From Corynespora cassiicola (lineage: Eukaryota > Ascomycota > Dothideomycetes > Pleosporales > Corynesporascaceae), in NCBI GenBank assembly GCA_022059125.1, contig JAEUWY010000015.1:620001-684000 (forward strand): 64,000 bases of DNA, in the 5' to 3' direction. Shown piece after piece: positions 54,838 to 64,000 of the stretch. The translations under genes were made by a program, and so were the position numbers. The first letter of the stretch is position 1. Every line of letters starts with the position of its first letter. Under the pieces are notes generated by a model. That model ran no database searches and was not told the origin of the DNA. It saw only the letters and a program-made list of their open reading frames with translations.

Positions 54838-55932
54838 ATGTTTGCCTTTAGGAACATTGCGCGCGCCGCCCCGCGCTCCGTCGCCCGCTTCTCAACCAAA
54901 GCTGCCCGCCCGCAGTCGTCTCTGCTCCGCGCTGCTGCATCCCAGCCATGGGTCCAGACTACCCCCAGGATGGCCGCCTCCCTCCACATGTCGGCTGTGA
55001 GGAGGCAGGAGAGCTCTGGTAAATATTATCTCGAGCTTATGCAAGAACTACAGCTGATGGCTTCGCAGTCCGCGACGACCTCCTCTTCAAGCTCCAGGAC
55101 GAGATTACTATCGAGCAGGACCAAAAGGAGGACGAGGACCTGTCGAGCAACATCAAGGAGTTTCTCGAGAGCAGCGCCTTTGAGGTATGCATGTCACTTC
55201 TGTGCCCATGGCAACATGCTAACAAACACACTAGCTCGAGGACAAGCCTGGCGTCCAGGACATTGTCCTGACCCGCACCTTTGGCGACGAAAAGATTCGT
55301 GTGACCTTTACCACTGCCGACCTCAGCAACAACGTCCCCAACGAATACCAGGACCAGGCCTACGATGATGCCGACGAGTACGTTGGTGACACCCAGTCTG
55401 GCGGCGCCAACACCAAGGGTGCCATCAACCAGGGCACCACTTCGGACGGCAACATTCGCGTTGCCCCCGAGGACAGCATTGCGCCTGCCGACCGCGAGGA
55501 GCTGTCTGACGAGTACGAGGAGTCCGACGCCCAGGGCTTCCCCGCTCGTGCCAACATTCGCATTGAGCGCCCCGGAAAGGGTGCCATTGCCATTTCCGCC
55601 ACTGCTCAGGACGGCGACTTTGTCATTGAGGACCTATCCTTCTTCAAGTCTGCCGACTTGGCCGATCCCGAGACTGCCGAGGCCGACTGGCAGAGGCAGG
55701 CTCTCTACACCGGCCCTCCGTTCAACAGCTTGGACGAGGACCTCCAGATCTTCTTCGAGAAGTACCTCGAGGAGCGTGGCATCAACACTCGCCTCGCTCT
55801 CTTTATCCCCGACTACATTGACCACAAGGAGCAGAAGGAGTACATTAGGTGGCTGCAGAGTAAGTCGTGTCCAGACGAACCATTTTGGCAGATACTAACC
55901 ATCTCACAGACGTCAAGAGCTTCATCGAGTAA
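54838..55932 (+). CDS. MAM33: mitochondrial acidic protein MAM33 (p32/gC1qBP family)
   Basis: Four exons, 54838-55018, 55069-55184, 55235-55859 and 55910-55932, give 314 residues. A long arginine-rich presequence (MFAFRNIARAAPRSVARFST) precedes the mature start. The p32 fold shows as RDDLLFKLQDEITIEQDQKE, the acidic loop EYVGDTQSGGAN, DGDFVIEDLSFF, and the C-terminal FFEKYLEERGINTRLALFIP with YIDHKEQKEYIRWLQNVKSF. Family members form acidic trimers in the matrix and support mitochondrial translation and ribosome function. The last exon is only 23 nt (NVKSFIE and stop). Confidence 0.94.
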
Positions 55933-56280
55933 GCGCGTGCATGGTATGATGACGAATGGGGCGACATGTAACACCACTTTATAATCTTTACGTCTTGATT
56001 TCTCCGCTTTCACGTTAAAAAATCTCGGCGTTAAGGCCATGTAAATTACATCACCGGGGAAGGACTTCAATGTACAAGAGCTTTTCGAACATTAAAGCGC
56101 TATTCTACTCGAGCAGCGTGAAAACCAAGACAGTCGTGTGCACTCTCGAAGATGCATAATGCCAGACAAAATGGAGACTGCGATCCCTCAATACCACTCT
56201 ACCCACCAAACCATGCCGCTTCTCTTCTCTCTTGCCCCCCTTTCTACATCCCTGCCCCTAAACTCGACCCCTCCATGCAG
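55933..56280. other. convergent intergenic region
   Basis: 348 bp of 3' sequence between MAM33 and the BTB gene. Nothing else supported. Confidence 0.5.
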
Positions 56281-57174
56281 TCAATGCCCCATGAATACAT
56301 CCCCACAAACCTCCGTCTCCTGATGCTCATGATAGACGACGCACCTCGCCCCCCTCCACGGCTTACACGCCTCCCACTTCCTAGCCTTGGCCGCACTCTC
56401 CCCCCTCCCCCTCCCATCCTCCCAGCCCGCCATCCCAACCCCCTCCTCCACACACCTCACACACCACGCCAGCGCACACTCGTCACACCCCACCGCCCCA
56501 ACCCTCGGCGGCAAAACCGCCCTACAATGATCGCACGCCCTAGTCCCATGCCACGCCTCCGGACACCACATCCGCAACGCATGCCTCTGCATACTCTGCT
56601 CGCACGGCCTCTTGAGCCTAACGCACAGTTCGCGCAGAAACCCCGCGTGCCACCGATCCGCATGCGTATCCAGCAACTTATCCGTCTTCTTGAAGGCGAA
56701 CAGGTCGAGCACGAGTTTGCGCAGGGGCGCGGTGGCGGGGAGGACGTCGTACAGGATGCGTGTGTCGCTCGGGGTCAGGACGCTGTTTGTCGAGTCGGCG
56801 AGATCCGATATCAAGTCCACGACGCGGTTGCGCAGGCCCTCGAAGCAGAAGCGGTCGGCGAAGATGTAGAGGTGCAGCAGGGTGTAGTAGGCTGGTTTTC
56901 CGTCTTTGAAGGGGACGGGGGTGACGTCGCCGGTGTAGAGCCAGCCGACGGCGAGCTCGAAGGTGTCGAGGGAGATGTCCGGCAGGGAGATGGATTGCGT
57001 GGTGGATTCGTAAAAGGGGCCTGATAGGGCGGCGCGGAAGTAGGGGGATTGAGAGGTTAGGAGGGAGGTGTGGAGTAGGAAGCGGGTTTGCTTGGGGCCG
57101 ACGAGGAGTTCGGCAGTGTGGGAGAAGTTCTTTGCGTCGGTTCTAAGTAGTGAGGCTAGAGTTAGTAAGTGCAT
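56281..57174 (-). CDS. BTB/POZ domain protein with Cys-rich C-terminus
   Basis: Single exon, 297 residues. The BTB fold is at the N-terminal end: AELLVGPKQTRFLLHTSLLT, SQSPYFRAALSGPFYEST, ISLPDISLDTFELAVGWLYT and LHLYIFADRFCFEGLRNRVV. This lineage is typical of fungal BTB proteins that may serve as substrate adaptors for Cul3 ubiquitin ligases. The C-terminal 90 residues contain paired cysteines (CPEAW, CDHCRAV, CDECALAWCVRC) that could bind zinc, unusual beside a BTB domain. The partner and function are unknown. The start MHLLTLASLL is the only reasonable ATG before the domain. Confidence 0.85.
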   Translation of the reverse strand: MHLLTLASLLRTDAKNFSHTAELLVGPKQTRFLLHTSLLTSQSPYFRAALSGPFYESTTQSISLPDISLDTFELAVGWLYTGDVTPVPFKDGKPAYYTLLHLYIFADRFCFEGLRNRVVDLISDLADSTNSVLTPSDTRILYDVLPATAPLRKLVLDLFAFKKTDKLLDTHADRWHAGFLRELCVRLKRPCEQSMQRHALRMWCPEAWHGTRACDHCRAVLPPRVGAVGCDECALAWCVRCVEEGVGMAGWEDGRGRGESAAKARKWEACKPWRGARCVVYHEHQETEVCGDVFMGH

Positions 57175-58041
57175 GCTGTGCTACGGATTGCCCAGAGGGG
57201 ATTCGAGGATTGTCCCTTGCTGGAGGTGAAGGCCGTGCCTGATTGAGCCTCCGTTGCGCGTAACTGACGTATAGGGTGGCGGGAGCGTGGTTGGAATGCG
57301 TGTTACGCTGTTGGCACGCATGGTGTACGAACCCTCCGACTCTACGATTTCTACAATTCTCAAAAGCAGATCCTTTCGAAAGGCAAAAGGCAGGAGTTTG
57401 CTAGACTTGACGAGATTGGGGTAGCAGCAGTCTCCCTGCAATATGAGAAGAGAGATGCACTCGTCCGCTCGCGGAAGTGTCGTCCCCGAGGAATGTCTGG
57501 GCGTTGGTTTTTACCTACTCTCACACCCAAAACGTTCTCCCCAGTCACAGCCAGCCCAATGCGTGGCGGACGCGCGCAGCACCTACCCAGTCCTTTGTCT
57601 TCACCAACTCGACTCGACAAACATGCTACCGGATCCGGTGGACGCGCCAAACACCAACGACAAACGCAAAAAGGGACAGGAACATGGATCAAGTTTGACA
57701 CTGAGGGAAACCTTTTTTTTTGTCAGATTGCCGAGGAAAGTAGTCCTTGAGTCTGTGACAGATTCGCCATAGCCAACTGCATTTCCACCGTATCATCCCA
57801 TTTCCTAAGACACCCTCCGCGATGCTCGCGCATGCTACGACAGGGTTGAACTTGTAATCCTAGAATACATATCCCCATTAAACCGATGACCGTTTACGCC
57901 ATGCTACCCATGCATTTTCCATAAAAGGGAGGAAGTAGAAGGATAAGCACATGGGAATCCCGGACATCCATGCGGATGTTCCCAGATTAATCCTTTTGCT
58001 TGCGACTAGCCCAATGTTAGTAAGGTCGAGGCTGTAATTAC
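57175..58041. other. intergenic, BTB promoter and KH gene 3' region
   Basis: 867 bp. An 86-codon minus-strand frame at 57181-57441 lies immediately upstream of the BTB gene but has no domain and no clear splice link, so I treat it as leader. No other gene. Confidence 0.5.
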
Positions 58042-59784
58042 TCAAATACGATGTTTCTCGGACTCTGTATAATGGTTAGCGAAAGCAATGCCTTTGACAA
58101 GCGAATATACTTACCAAGGCGTGAATAAAGCATATAGAGAGCCATCTGGTTGCACTCCTGGGTGCCAGTGATGGTGACCAGACGCTCGTTGCTGTTGTCA
58201 GTGGGCTCATTGATCTTGATGACGCTACCGCTGAGCTGACGAATCTCATTGATCTTGGCGCCGCCCTTGCCAATGATTGCGCCTACCATGTCGTTGGGAA
58301 TGTAAATCTGCTGGGTGAGGGGCTAGTGTTGCAAGTCAGTGAAAAAGGACAAAACAAAAGTCGAGCAGAGTTTCCATGGTTGGCGAGTCCCGACCGTACA
58401 CATGACGGGTTGGTAACAACGATCAATTCGCCCAAACCGTTGGCGTCGGCGTGGAACCGCCATACAGTAAATCTCTCGACTGGGAGAAATTATTCACTCA
58501 CCTGGCCGGGTACATTGTTGGCGACGGGGGGAACACTGCCGTGAGCAACAGGAGCGGCGTGATGGGCTCCATAGGGGGCGGCAGGAGCGGGGCCCTGTCC
58601 ACCGTAGTGGGCACGAGCAGGCGAGCCTGTTGGATATCCTGGCATGTTGGGCTGCCCGTGGGTGGGATGGGCAGGCTGGGCCTGGTAGGGCACAGCATAC
58701 TGGTTTGCGGGCGTGCGCTGGACCGCATTGCGGCGGAAGTTGTCGGGGTAGTTGTATTGACCACCAGCGGCCATGGGCACATATGGCTGCACAGACATGC
58801 CTCCAGGAACGACGTTAGCAGCGACTCCACTACGAGTAGCATATTGGGAAGCACCAGGTCCGCCGAAGCGCTCGGTGAGCTGTTCGACCAGGGTCTGAGC
58901 AACGTAGTACACGGCAATGTGCACGGCATCAGCAACACCAAGTACCACGAGCGAGCGCTCGCCAGAGTTGGGAAGCATGGTGTCCGAGGCATTCAACTTG
59001 GCATTAGAGGCCTCCTGGATCTCGCGAATGCGAACACCAGCCTTGCCGATGATGGAGCCAATCAGGATGTGGGGAATCAGCAAGCGCATGGGGTAGGTCT
59101 TGGAGGTGGAAGTCGAGGGTGTCTCCATGTCTTCTTGGTTGAGGGTACGAACAATGAGCCCGAATGCCTGTGGATTGTTAGCAAGTGCATCGATTGTCGC
59201 ACGGGGGTGTCACGAACCTTTGAGACGGCATCGACCTGACCGCTCACGGTCAGGATGCGCTCGACAGCGCCCCTCGAGTAGTCGGAGACGGTGCACTTGG
59301 CACCAGAGAGACGGCGAATCTGCGTCACGTTCTCGCCGCCCTTGCCGATGATGGTGGCAGCCTCGCTGGTGCCGATGCAAGCGCGCAAGTGGAGGAAGCT
59401 AGACTCATCCTGGTGTTGATTGTGAGAAGCGGGACGGCCGTTGGCGCCAGAGGTGGACTGAATGGGCTGGAGTCCCTGCACAGTGGCGAGGGGCGCGTCT
59501 GGCACGACCGTGTCAGCTTGGGCATCGTCACCTCCATTCTGCGTGACAGAGCCCTCGGCGGCAGGGTCCTGGGTGGACTCGTCCGCCCTCAGGTTCTCGG
59601 GGGCAATGCTGTCGGTCTGGACGGGGTGGGCAGTGTTGATGTCTTCTGCGCTGGGGGCGTCATTGACGATGCGGTCGAGGGCAGGACGCTTAGCATCGGG
59701 TTGATCATTGGGGCCAGCAGGTGAGGAGGGCTCCTCGAGGGGACGCTTGGTCGAGGAGGCTGCGATCGTTGGGGAGGCAGACAT
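58042..59784 (-). CDS. triple KH-domain RNA-binding protein (PBP2/HEK2-like)
   Basis: Four exons, 59784-59218, 59167-58502, 58322-58115 and 58064-58042, give 487 residues. Three KH domains are visible by their GxxG loops: AATIIGKGGENVTQIRRLSG near residue 145, ILIGSIIGKAGVRIREIQEA near 225, and MVGAIIGKGGAKINEIRQLS near 425. A Tyr/Pro/Gly/Ala-rich spacer separates KH2 from KH3. The arrangement (KH1-KH2-long linker-KH3) is that of the PCBP/HEK2/PBP2 family, which binds C-rich or specific mRNAs to control localisation, stability or telomere length. The last exon is 23 nt. The N-terminus is acidic and disordered with a possible nuclear signal (DAKRPALD). It diverges from the coiled-coil gene at 60635. 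Confidence 0.92.
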
Positions 59785-60634
59785 GATTAACTAATTGGTG
59801 GAGCAGCGTTGAGACGGTGAAGGGCAATGAGGGACTCTTCACGATCGCAATTGCGCAAAGTGGGACTGATCAATTGTCTTGAATTCTCCACCTTATGTAC
59901 AGCTGGGGGCTGTCAAGGAAAACGTGCTGGTGCTGGCGACTGGAGGATTGCGACTGCAGTGCGGTTGGAGGGACGGAGGTGTCGTCGTAGAGCTGGGTGT
60001 GGGTGGAGAGCGGGCAGGCAGGTGACGTGACGTGTCGGAGACGCAGCACCTCGAACAGCGAGATGCAGCGGGGGCTTTTAGGGTGAGCGAGAGGTGTCGG
60101 AGAGGAGGCGACTTGGATGAAGTGTCGAACAGAGGAAATTGGCCCAAGCAAAGAAAGCTCCCTCGTCAAACCTTTTGGGAGAGCAGCGAACCGGTGTCTC
60201 AGATTGGAGAAGCTGGCTCAAGTCGCTCGAGCTTCCTGAAGCTAGAAGGTGACGCTGCCGGGAAGCGGCTGTCTGTGTGGCTGTCCGTGTGGGGGAAGGG
60301 GAGAGTGGTGATGGTGGGTGAGTGGAGGTGAGGTTGCGGAAGGTGGAGTCGCGAGATAAAGTCGTCGTCTGTAAAAAGGAAGTGGAGATTTAGCTTGGCC
60401 TTGGCCCGCACGTGATCCGCGCAGATCCCCCCGGCTGCCTGGCTCGCCCGGCGGGGCGCGTTTACACGACGCGTCCGAGTGAAGGCGTGCGGCACGGCAG
60501 TGGATTGACATTGGCATTGGCGTTGGCATTGGCATCTTTGGGCAGGGCTCATTGCAGACGCTGTTGTTGACAGGCGCCGCTACCGCTGCATCTCGGGACC
60601 GTACCCAGATATCTTGGGCCGTGACGCCATCACC
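59785..60634. promoter_or_regulatory. divergent promoter region with small tandem repeat
   Basis: 850 bp between the KH gene and the coiled-coil gene, containing both promoters and a (TTGGCA)n repeat at 60511-60535. Purine-rich segments face the KH gene. No gene is supported. Confidence 0.45.
60511..60535. repeat. 6 bp microsatellite (TTGGCA)n
   Basis: Four units of TTGGCA/TTGGCG in the divergent promoter between the KH and coiled-coil genes. Confidence 0.85.
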
Positions 60635-61746
60635 ATGGGCCCCCCTCCAGACGAGGCGCTGGCCAACATTCGACGCCATGTCGCCGATGCGCGCAGCGTC
60701 CAGGATGCGCACATGGACTTTGACGCGACCGGCACCGAGGCGCGCCTGGAGCAGACGGTAAAGGAACTGCAGGCGCGCGTGCGGGACCAGCAGGAGGCGC
60801 TGGAGAGGGTATGCACATGGTCCACGGCCGTACATTGCTCATACTCACCAGCAAACAGCTGCGGTCTTCGTCGAGGGCCAGCATACACGACGCCGCATAT
60901 GCCTCGGCGGATCCCCGCGAGAGACTCCAACAGCTGATCGCCGTCAAAGATGCTTATTTGAAGCTTACGCCGACCCCTCTCCTTCTCCCCGCCAAGGGCT
61001 CAGTGCTTCCAGCCCTCCTGGCCGCCCGCACTCTGCAGCAGAATGTCCAGGGCACCAAGGAAGCCATCAGCAGCACGCAGGAGCAGATTGACGACAAGGA
61101 GGCTCTCCTCCGCCGCGAGGAAGCCAGTCTCCACAATGCTCATCTCTTGACCCAGGCCATGGAGAGCCGAATCGAGGCCCTGCAGTCCCAACACGAGGAC
61201 AGGTCTCAAAAGACGCCAGCGCAGCTTGCAAAAGAACTGGTTGCGGCCAAGCGCCTCCAAAAGGAGGCATACGACGCTGATATGCAGCGCCTGGGCGAGG
61301 CCATGAACGACTTCATCAACGACCATCTCTCTGCCATGTTGGCCGCCGAGGAGCTGGGAGGGCCCGTCGTCGGAGACTTGTTGGACGTGGGGGACGACAC
61401 TCTGGCTGCCGGGTTCACGAAAAAGGGCAAGATCAAGTCTACAAAGAAGCCAGCGTCGGACAAGACTAGGCAGCGGAGAATCGATCAGATCTGGGGGGTC
61501 AAGGCTGCCGCCCAAGACGAGGAAGAGCCATTGACCGAGGCTGAAGCAGCCGACAACGACATGCGGAAGCTGATTGAGAACCTGTTCGCCACGCTCACTG
61601 GTCCAGGCGGAGGCAAAGCATACTATGAACTCGAGAGGGAGTCTGCCGCCTCGAGGTTCTTGATCAGGGCAAAGGTCGCGCAGTTCCACCCCAAAGACGC
61701 AAGGAAGCTGCGGTTGATAGACTTTGGGCGGGAACTGGATGATTGA
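60635..61746 (+). CDS. coiled-coil protein, possible CENP-K/Sim4-type kinetochore subunit
   Basis: Two exons, 60635-60808 and 60859-61746, joined in phase 0 by a 50 nt intron, give 353 residues. Long coiled coils dominate ([60 protein letters not shown]). A predicted globular C-terminus ends [20 protein letters not shown]. The size and this C-terminal pattern resemble fungal CENP-K (Sim4), part of the inner kinetochore CCAN. I am not certain of the family; it could be another coiled-coil protein. A basic patch ([20 protein letters not shown]) near residue 260 may be a nuclear signal. Confidence 0.55.
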
Positions 61747-62071
61747 GCATTACATAGCACACAATGAGAAGATCCCATTGCAAACAGACCAGACGGCAGA
61801 TGATGGCGCGTCCCAGGCCAGGCCAGGGCCCAGGGCGACGCGAAACAAGCCAACTCGCCTATCGATTATTGGCCTCGCGACGCGACTGGGGCCGGGCGGG
61901 CAAGCGCTTCGCGAGGCCTCCGCTGCTTTTTGCCTGCACCGCTTCACCGCTGCCCACAACAAACATTTGCAAGCCTCGTTCCTCCCAGACTACTCCAATC
62001 AATCCCCGCAGCCGTATCCATCCACGCAACCACCTCCAGCCCTCACTCTACACATACCCCGCACCCTCAAC
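61747..62071. promoter_or_regulatory. intergenic, ASF1 promoter
   Basis: 325 bp with a pyrimidine-rich CACCCTCAAC leader directly before the ASF1 start. No other feature supported. Confidence 0.5.
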
Positions 62072-63055
62072 ATGTCTGTCGTCTCGCTGCTCGGCGTCGA
62101 GGTCAAGAACAACCCCGCGCCCTTTGACGCCTCCTACGAGTTTGAGATTACGTTCGAGTGCCTAGAGCAACTACAAAAAGGCAAGTAAAGTCTCGAGCAA
62201 AGCCTCCAAGCCCGTGGACGCGCTGACTCTTGCAGACCTCGAGTGGAAGCTGACCTATGTCGGCTCTGCGACCTCGTAAGTGCCACTGGTGCGCCTGCCC
62301 GTCTACCGCGGCGTTAACCCATCCAGAAATGAGTACGACCAGGAGCTCGACTCTGTTCTCGTCGGCCCCATCCCCGTCGGCGTCAACAAGTTTGCCTTTA
62401 CCGCTGGCCCTCCCGATCTGTCGCGCATCCCCAACAGTGAAATCATTGGCGTGACCGTGATCCTCCTGAGCTGCAGCTACGAGGACCGCGAGTTTGTGCG
62501 CGTGGGCTACTATGTCAACAACGAGTACACCGACGAGGCCCTTGCGCTCGAGCCCCCCGCGAAGCCCGTCATCGAAAAGGTGCGGAGGAACATTTTGGCA
62601 GAGAAGCCGCGTGTGACGCGCTTTGCCATTAAATGGTACGAGTCAGTGGGCGTGAACCCCAGGCAACTACTGACTGTGACAGGGATTCGGAGGAGTCGGC
62701 GCCCCCAGAGTTCCCTCCCGAGCAGCCCGAGGCCGACTTGAACGCAGATGGAGATCAGTACGGAATTGAAGAGGAGGAAGAGGAGGTCGAGGTCGAGGGC
62801 GCAGCGCCCGCTGACGGCGAGGACGCCGACATGGCCGGCGCCGAAGACACTGCTGGCCCCGCTGGCGATGACGATGCCGCTTCCGAAGACGGCAGCGAGG
62901 AGATTGACATTGAGGACAGCGATGGCGAAGACGACGACGAGGCCGAGGAGGGCGGTGACGACGACATGGAGATGGATGAGGCTGAGCCTGCCAATGGTGA
63001 TCAAAAGCACCCGCAGCAGCCAGCCCAGCAAAAGGCCGACGTGATGGTCCACTAG
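62072..63055 (+). CDS. ASF1: histone chaperone Asf1
   Basis: Four exons, 62072-62180, 62236-62275, 62327-62635 and 62683-63055, give 276 residues. The first 155 or so residues are the conserved immunoglobulin-like core that binds H3-H4: [59 protein letters not shown] and [11 protein letters not shown]. The long acidic tail (Glu/Asp runs) is typical. Asf1 deposits and removes H3-H4 dimers during replication, transcription and repair. The first intron is GC-AG: its donor is GCAAGT at 62181, and only this choice restores QK-DLEWKL. It is transcribed from the same strand as the upstream coiled-coil gene, 325 bp away. Confidence 0.95.
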
Positions 63056-64000
63056 ACAAGTCCTTGCTGACCATGTCTCGTACAGATGAGAACCCATCTG
63101 TCGTACCATTCGTCGAGTCCTCTCCAATGCACCTTTGCTACATCCTCAATTCCGTATGATGTTTACTTAATTTTCCCCTCGACCTGGATGAACCGGGCCT
63201 CTAGACAACGCCCTCGGAGCGGTCACGTCAACTCACTATTCGTCTTGCGAGGCTACGATACCATGCCTGACCTTTTGGCGCTTCTATATACCTCCTCCAC
63301 TCGACAGCCTGTCCCCGAACAAGGAGCGATTGCATAGGGTAGAGGGAGTTGTGGTCACTTTGATATTCTTGGCGATGCACTGTTTGGAGAACAGAGCAGT
63401 ACAGAGTCGCTAGCATGAATCACGATACCGATGTCAGTCAAGTTCCACAGCGTGTTTCCTCTTGCGTGTTGATGAAGCCCCCTATCGAAAAATGCCACCC
63501 GAAGCGGCGCCACCCACCATGGCCCTGGCCCGGAACCAGACTAGCCCCACCCGTGCATGCAGACGTCGTTGCCCTCGTATCCGCATACTAGGGACGTACC
63601 GTACGGTACCTGGGAACGTGCGCTCGACATTTTGGTGCAAAAATGGACTGGCAGGTGCTAGTCAGGCCAGCGGAGCCGAAATGGACGACGGTGCATCAGA
63701 TATATTGACGGTGGGCATGGGCACGGAATGGCGTCAGGCAGCCATGTGTATTTGTATGCATTCCACGCAGCTGAGGTCGAGGCGTGCCAGTCGAGCAGCA
63801 GCCGTCTGTCCACGGGTCGTATGCAGCTCTTCAGCCCTGCTACACAGGACAAGCCCCTGCGAAGCCGAAGCGGTGGCTTATGCGAAGCGCGGCCAGTCAA
63901 GGATGCCGTTTCGACACAGCCTCTATGCGGCGGCGCAGCCTCATGGATTGCCCATGGCCGTCGGAGCCGACACGCCCCCTGGAACATTTATAGCAAACAT
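63056..64000. other. gene-free right edge
   Basis: 945 bp with no supported gene. A perfect 14 bp palindrome GTACCGTACGGTAC lies at 63596-63609. The ASF1 3' region is at the left. A gene could begin beyond 64000. Confidence 0.5.

Noticed and set aside
57181..57441. 86-codon minus-strand frame as a separate gene or extra BTB exon
   Set aside because: No domain, no in-frame splice link to the BTB start; more likely leader sequence.
58451..59239. 262-codon plus-strand frame over the KH gene
   Set aside because: Antisense to the KH2 domain and spacer exons.
63596..63609. 14 bp perfect palindrome as a regulatory site
   Set aside because: Short palindromes of this size arise by chance in 64 kb and no adjacent gene is visible to interpret it.

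Overview
This window is nuclear DNA of a filamentous ascomycete (Pezizomycotina). The evidence is many 41-80 bp GT-AG spliceosomal introns, a HET-domain gene, a Helo-like (STAND-type) N-terminal domain gene, a Zn2Cys6 regulator, a GPI-anchored serine/threonine/proline-rich wall protein, and conserved single-copy fungal genes. Order and genus cannot be fixed from this sequence; Dothideomycetes is only a guess. I rebuilt the exon structures by hand from splice sites and reading frames. Twenty-four protein genes are well supported; one small spliced gene and one 24-residue spliced reading frame are only candidates.

Layout. 1-2.2 kb is gene-free and partly decayed. 2.2-11.3 kb is mostly housekeeping: an Fmp25-type RCC1 mitochondrial protein (-), COG3 (+), cytosolic serine hydroxymethyltransferase (-) and a Fig1-type membrane protein (-). 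11.3-16.1 kb is gene-poor and AT-richer, with one HET-domain gene. 16.2-19.7 kb is a large GPI-anchored protein with a 36 bp minisatellite. 20.9 kb has an intron-containing tRNA-Ser(UGA). 21.4-25.5 kb is compact: LACTB2-like hydrolase, EFM5 methyltransferase, HIT hydrolase, enoyl-CoA hydratase. 25.5-34.5 kb is accessory: a 998-residue Helo-like protein and a pisatin-demethylase-type P450, bracketed by copies of a small TA-flanked inverted-repeat element (MITE). It is followed by about 1 kb of apparently non-coding DNA packed with TAAAA pentamers on one strand. 34.5-64 kb returns to core genes: OCT1, MIC26/27, MED14, an Atg22-like permease, HOP2, an ABM-like protein, a Zn2Cys6 regulator, the mitochondrial citrate carrier, MAM33/p32, a BTB protein, a triple-KH protein, a coiled-coil kinetochore candidate and ASF1.

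How the genes relate. There is no co-regulated metabolic cluster: the P450 has no backbone synthase nearby. Two head-to-head pairs join nuclear genes for mitochondrial proteins (OCT1 with MIC26/27; citrate carrier with MAM33) across short shared promoters. The most unusual stretches are the TAAAA array at 33.2-34.2 kb, the MITE-bracketed accessory block at 26.8-32.4 kb, and the repeat-bearing surface protein. Splicing oddities include two GC-AG introns, consecutive 10 and 13 nt micro-exons in HOP2, a stop-free 54 nt P450 intron, and a final exon of the Zn2Cys6 gene that a simple reading would miss.
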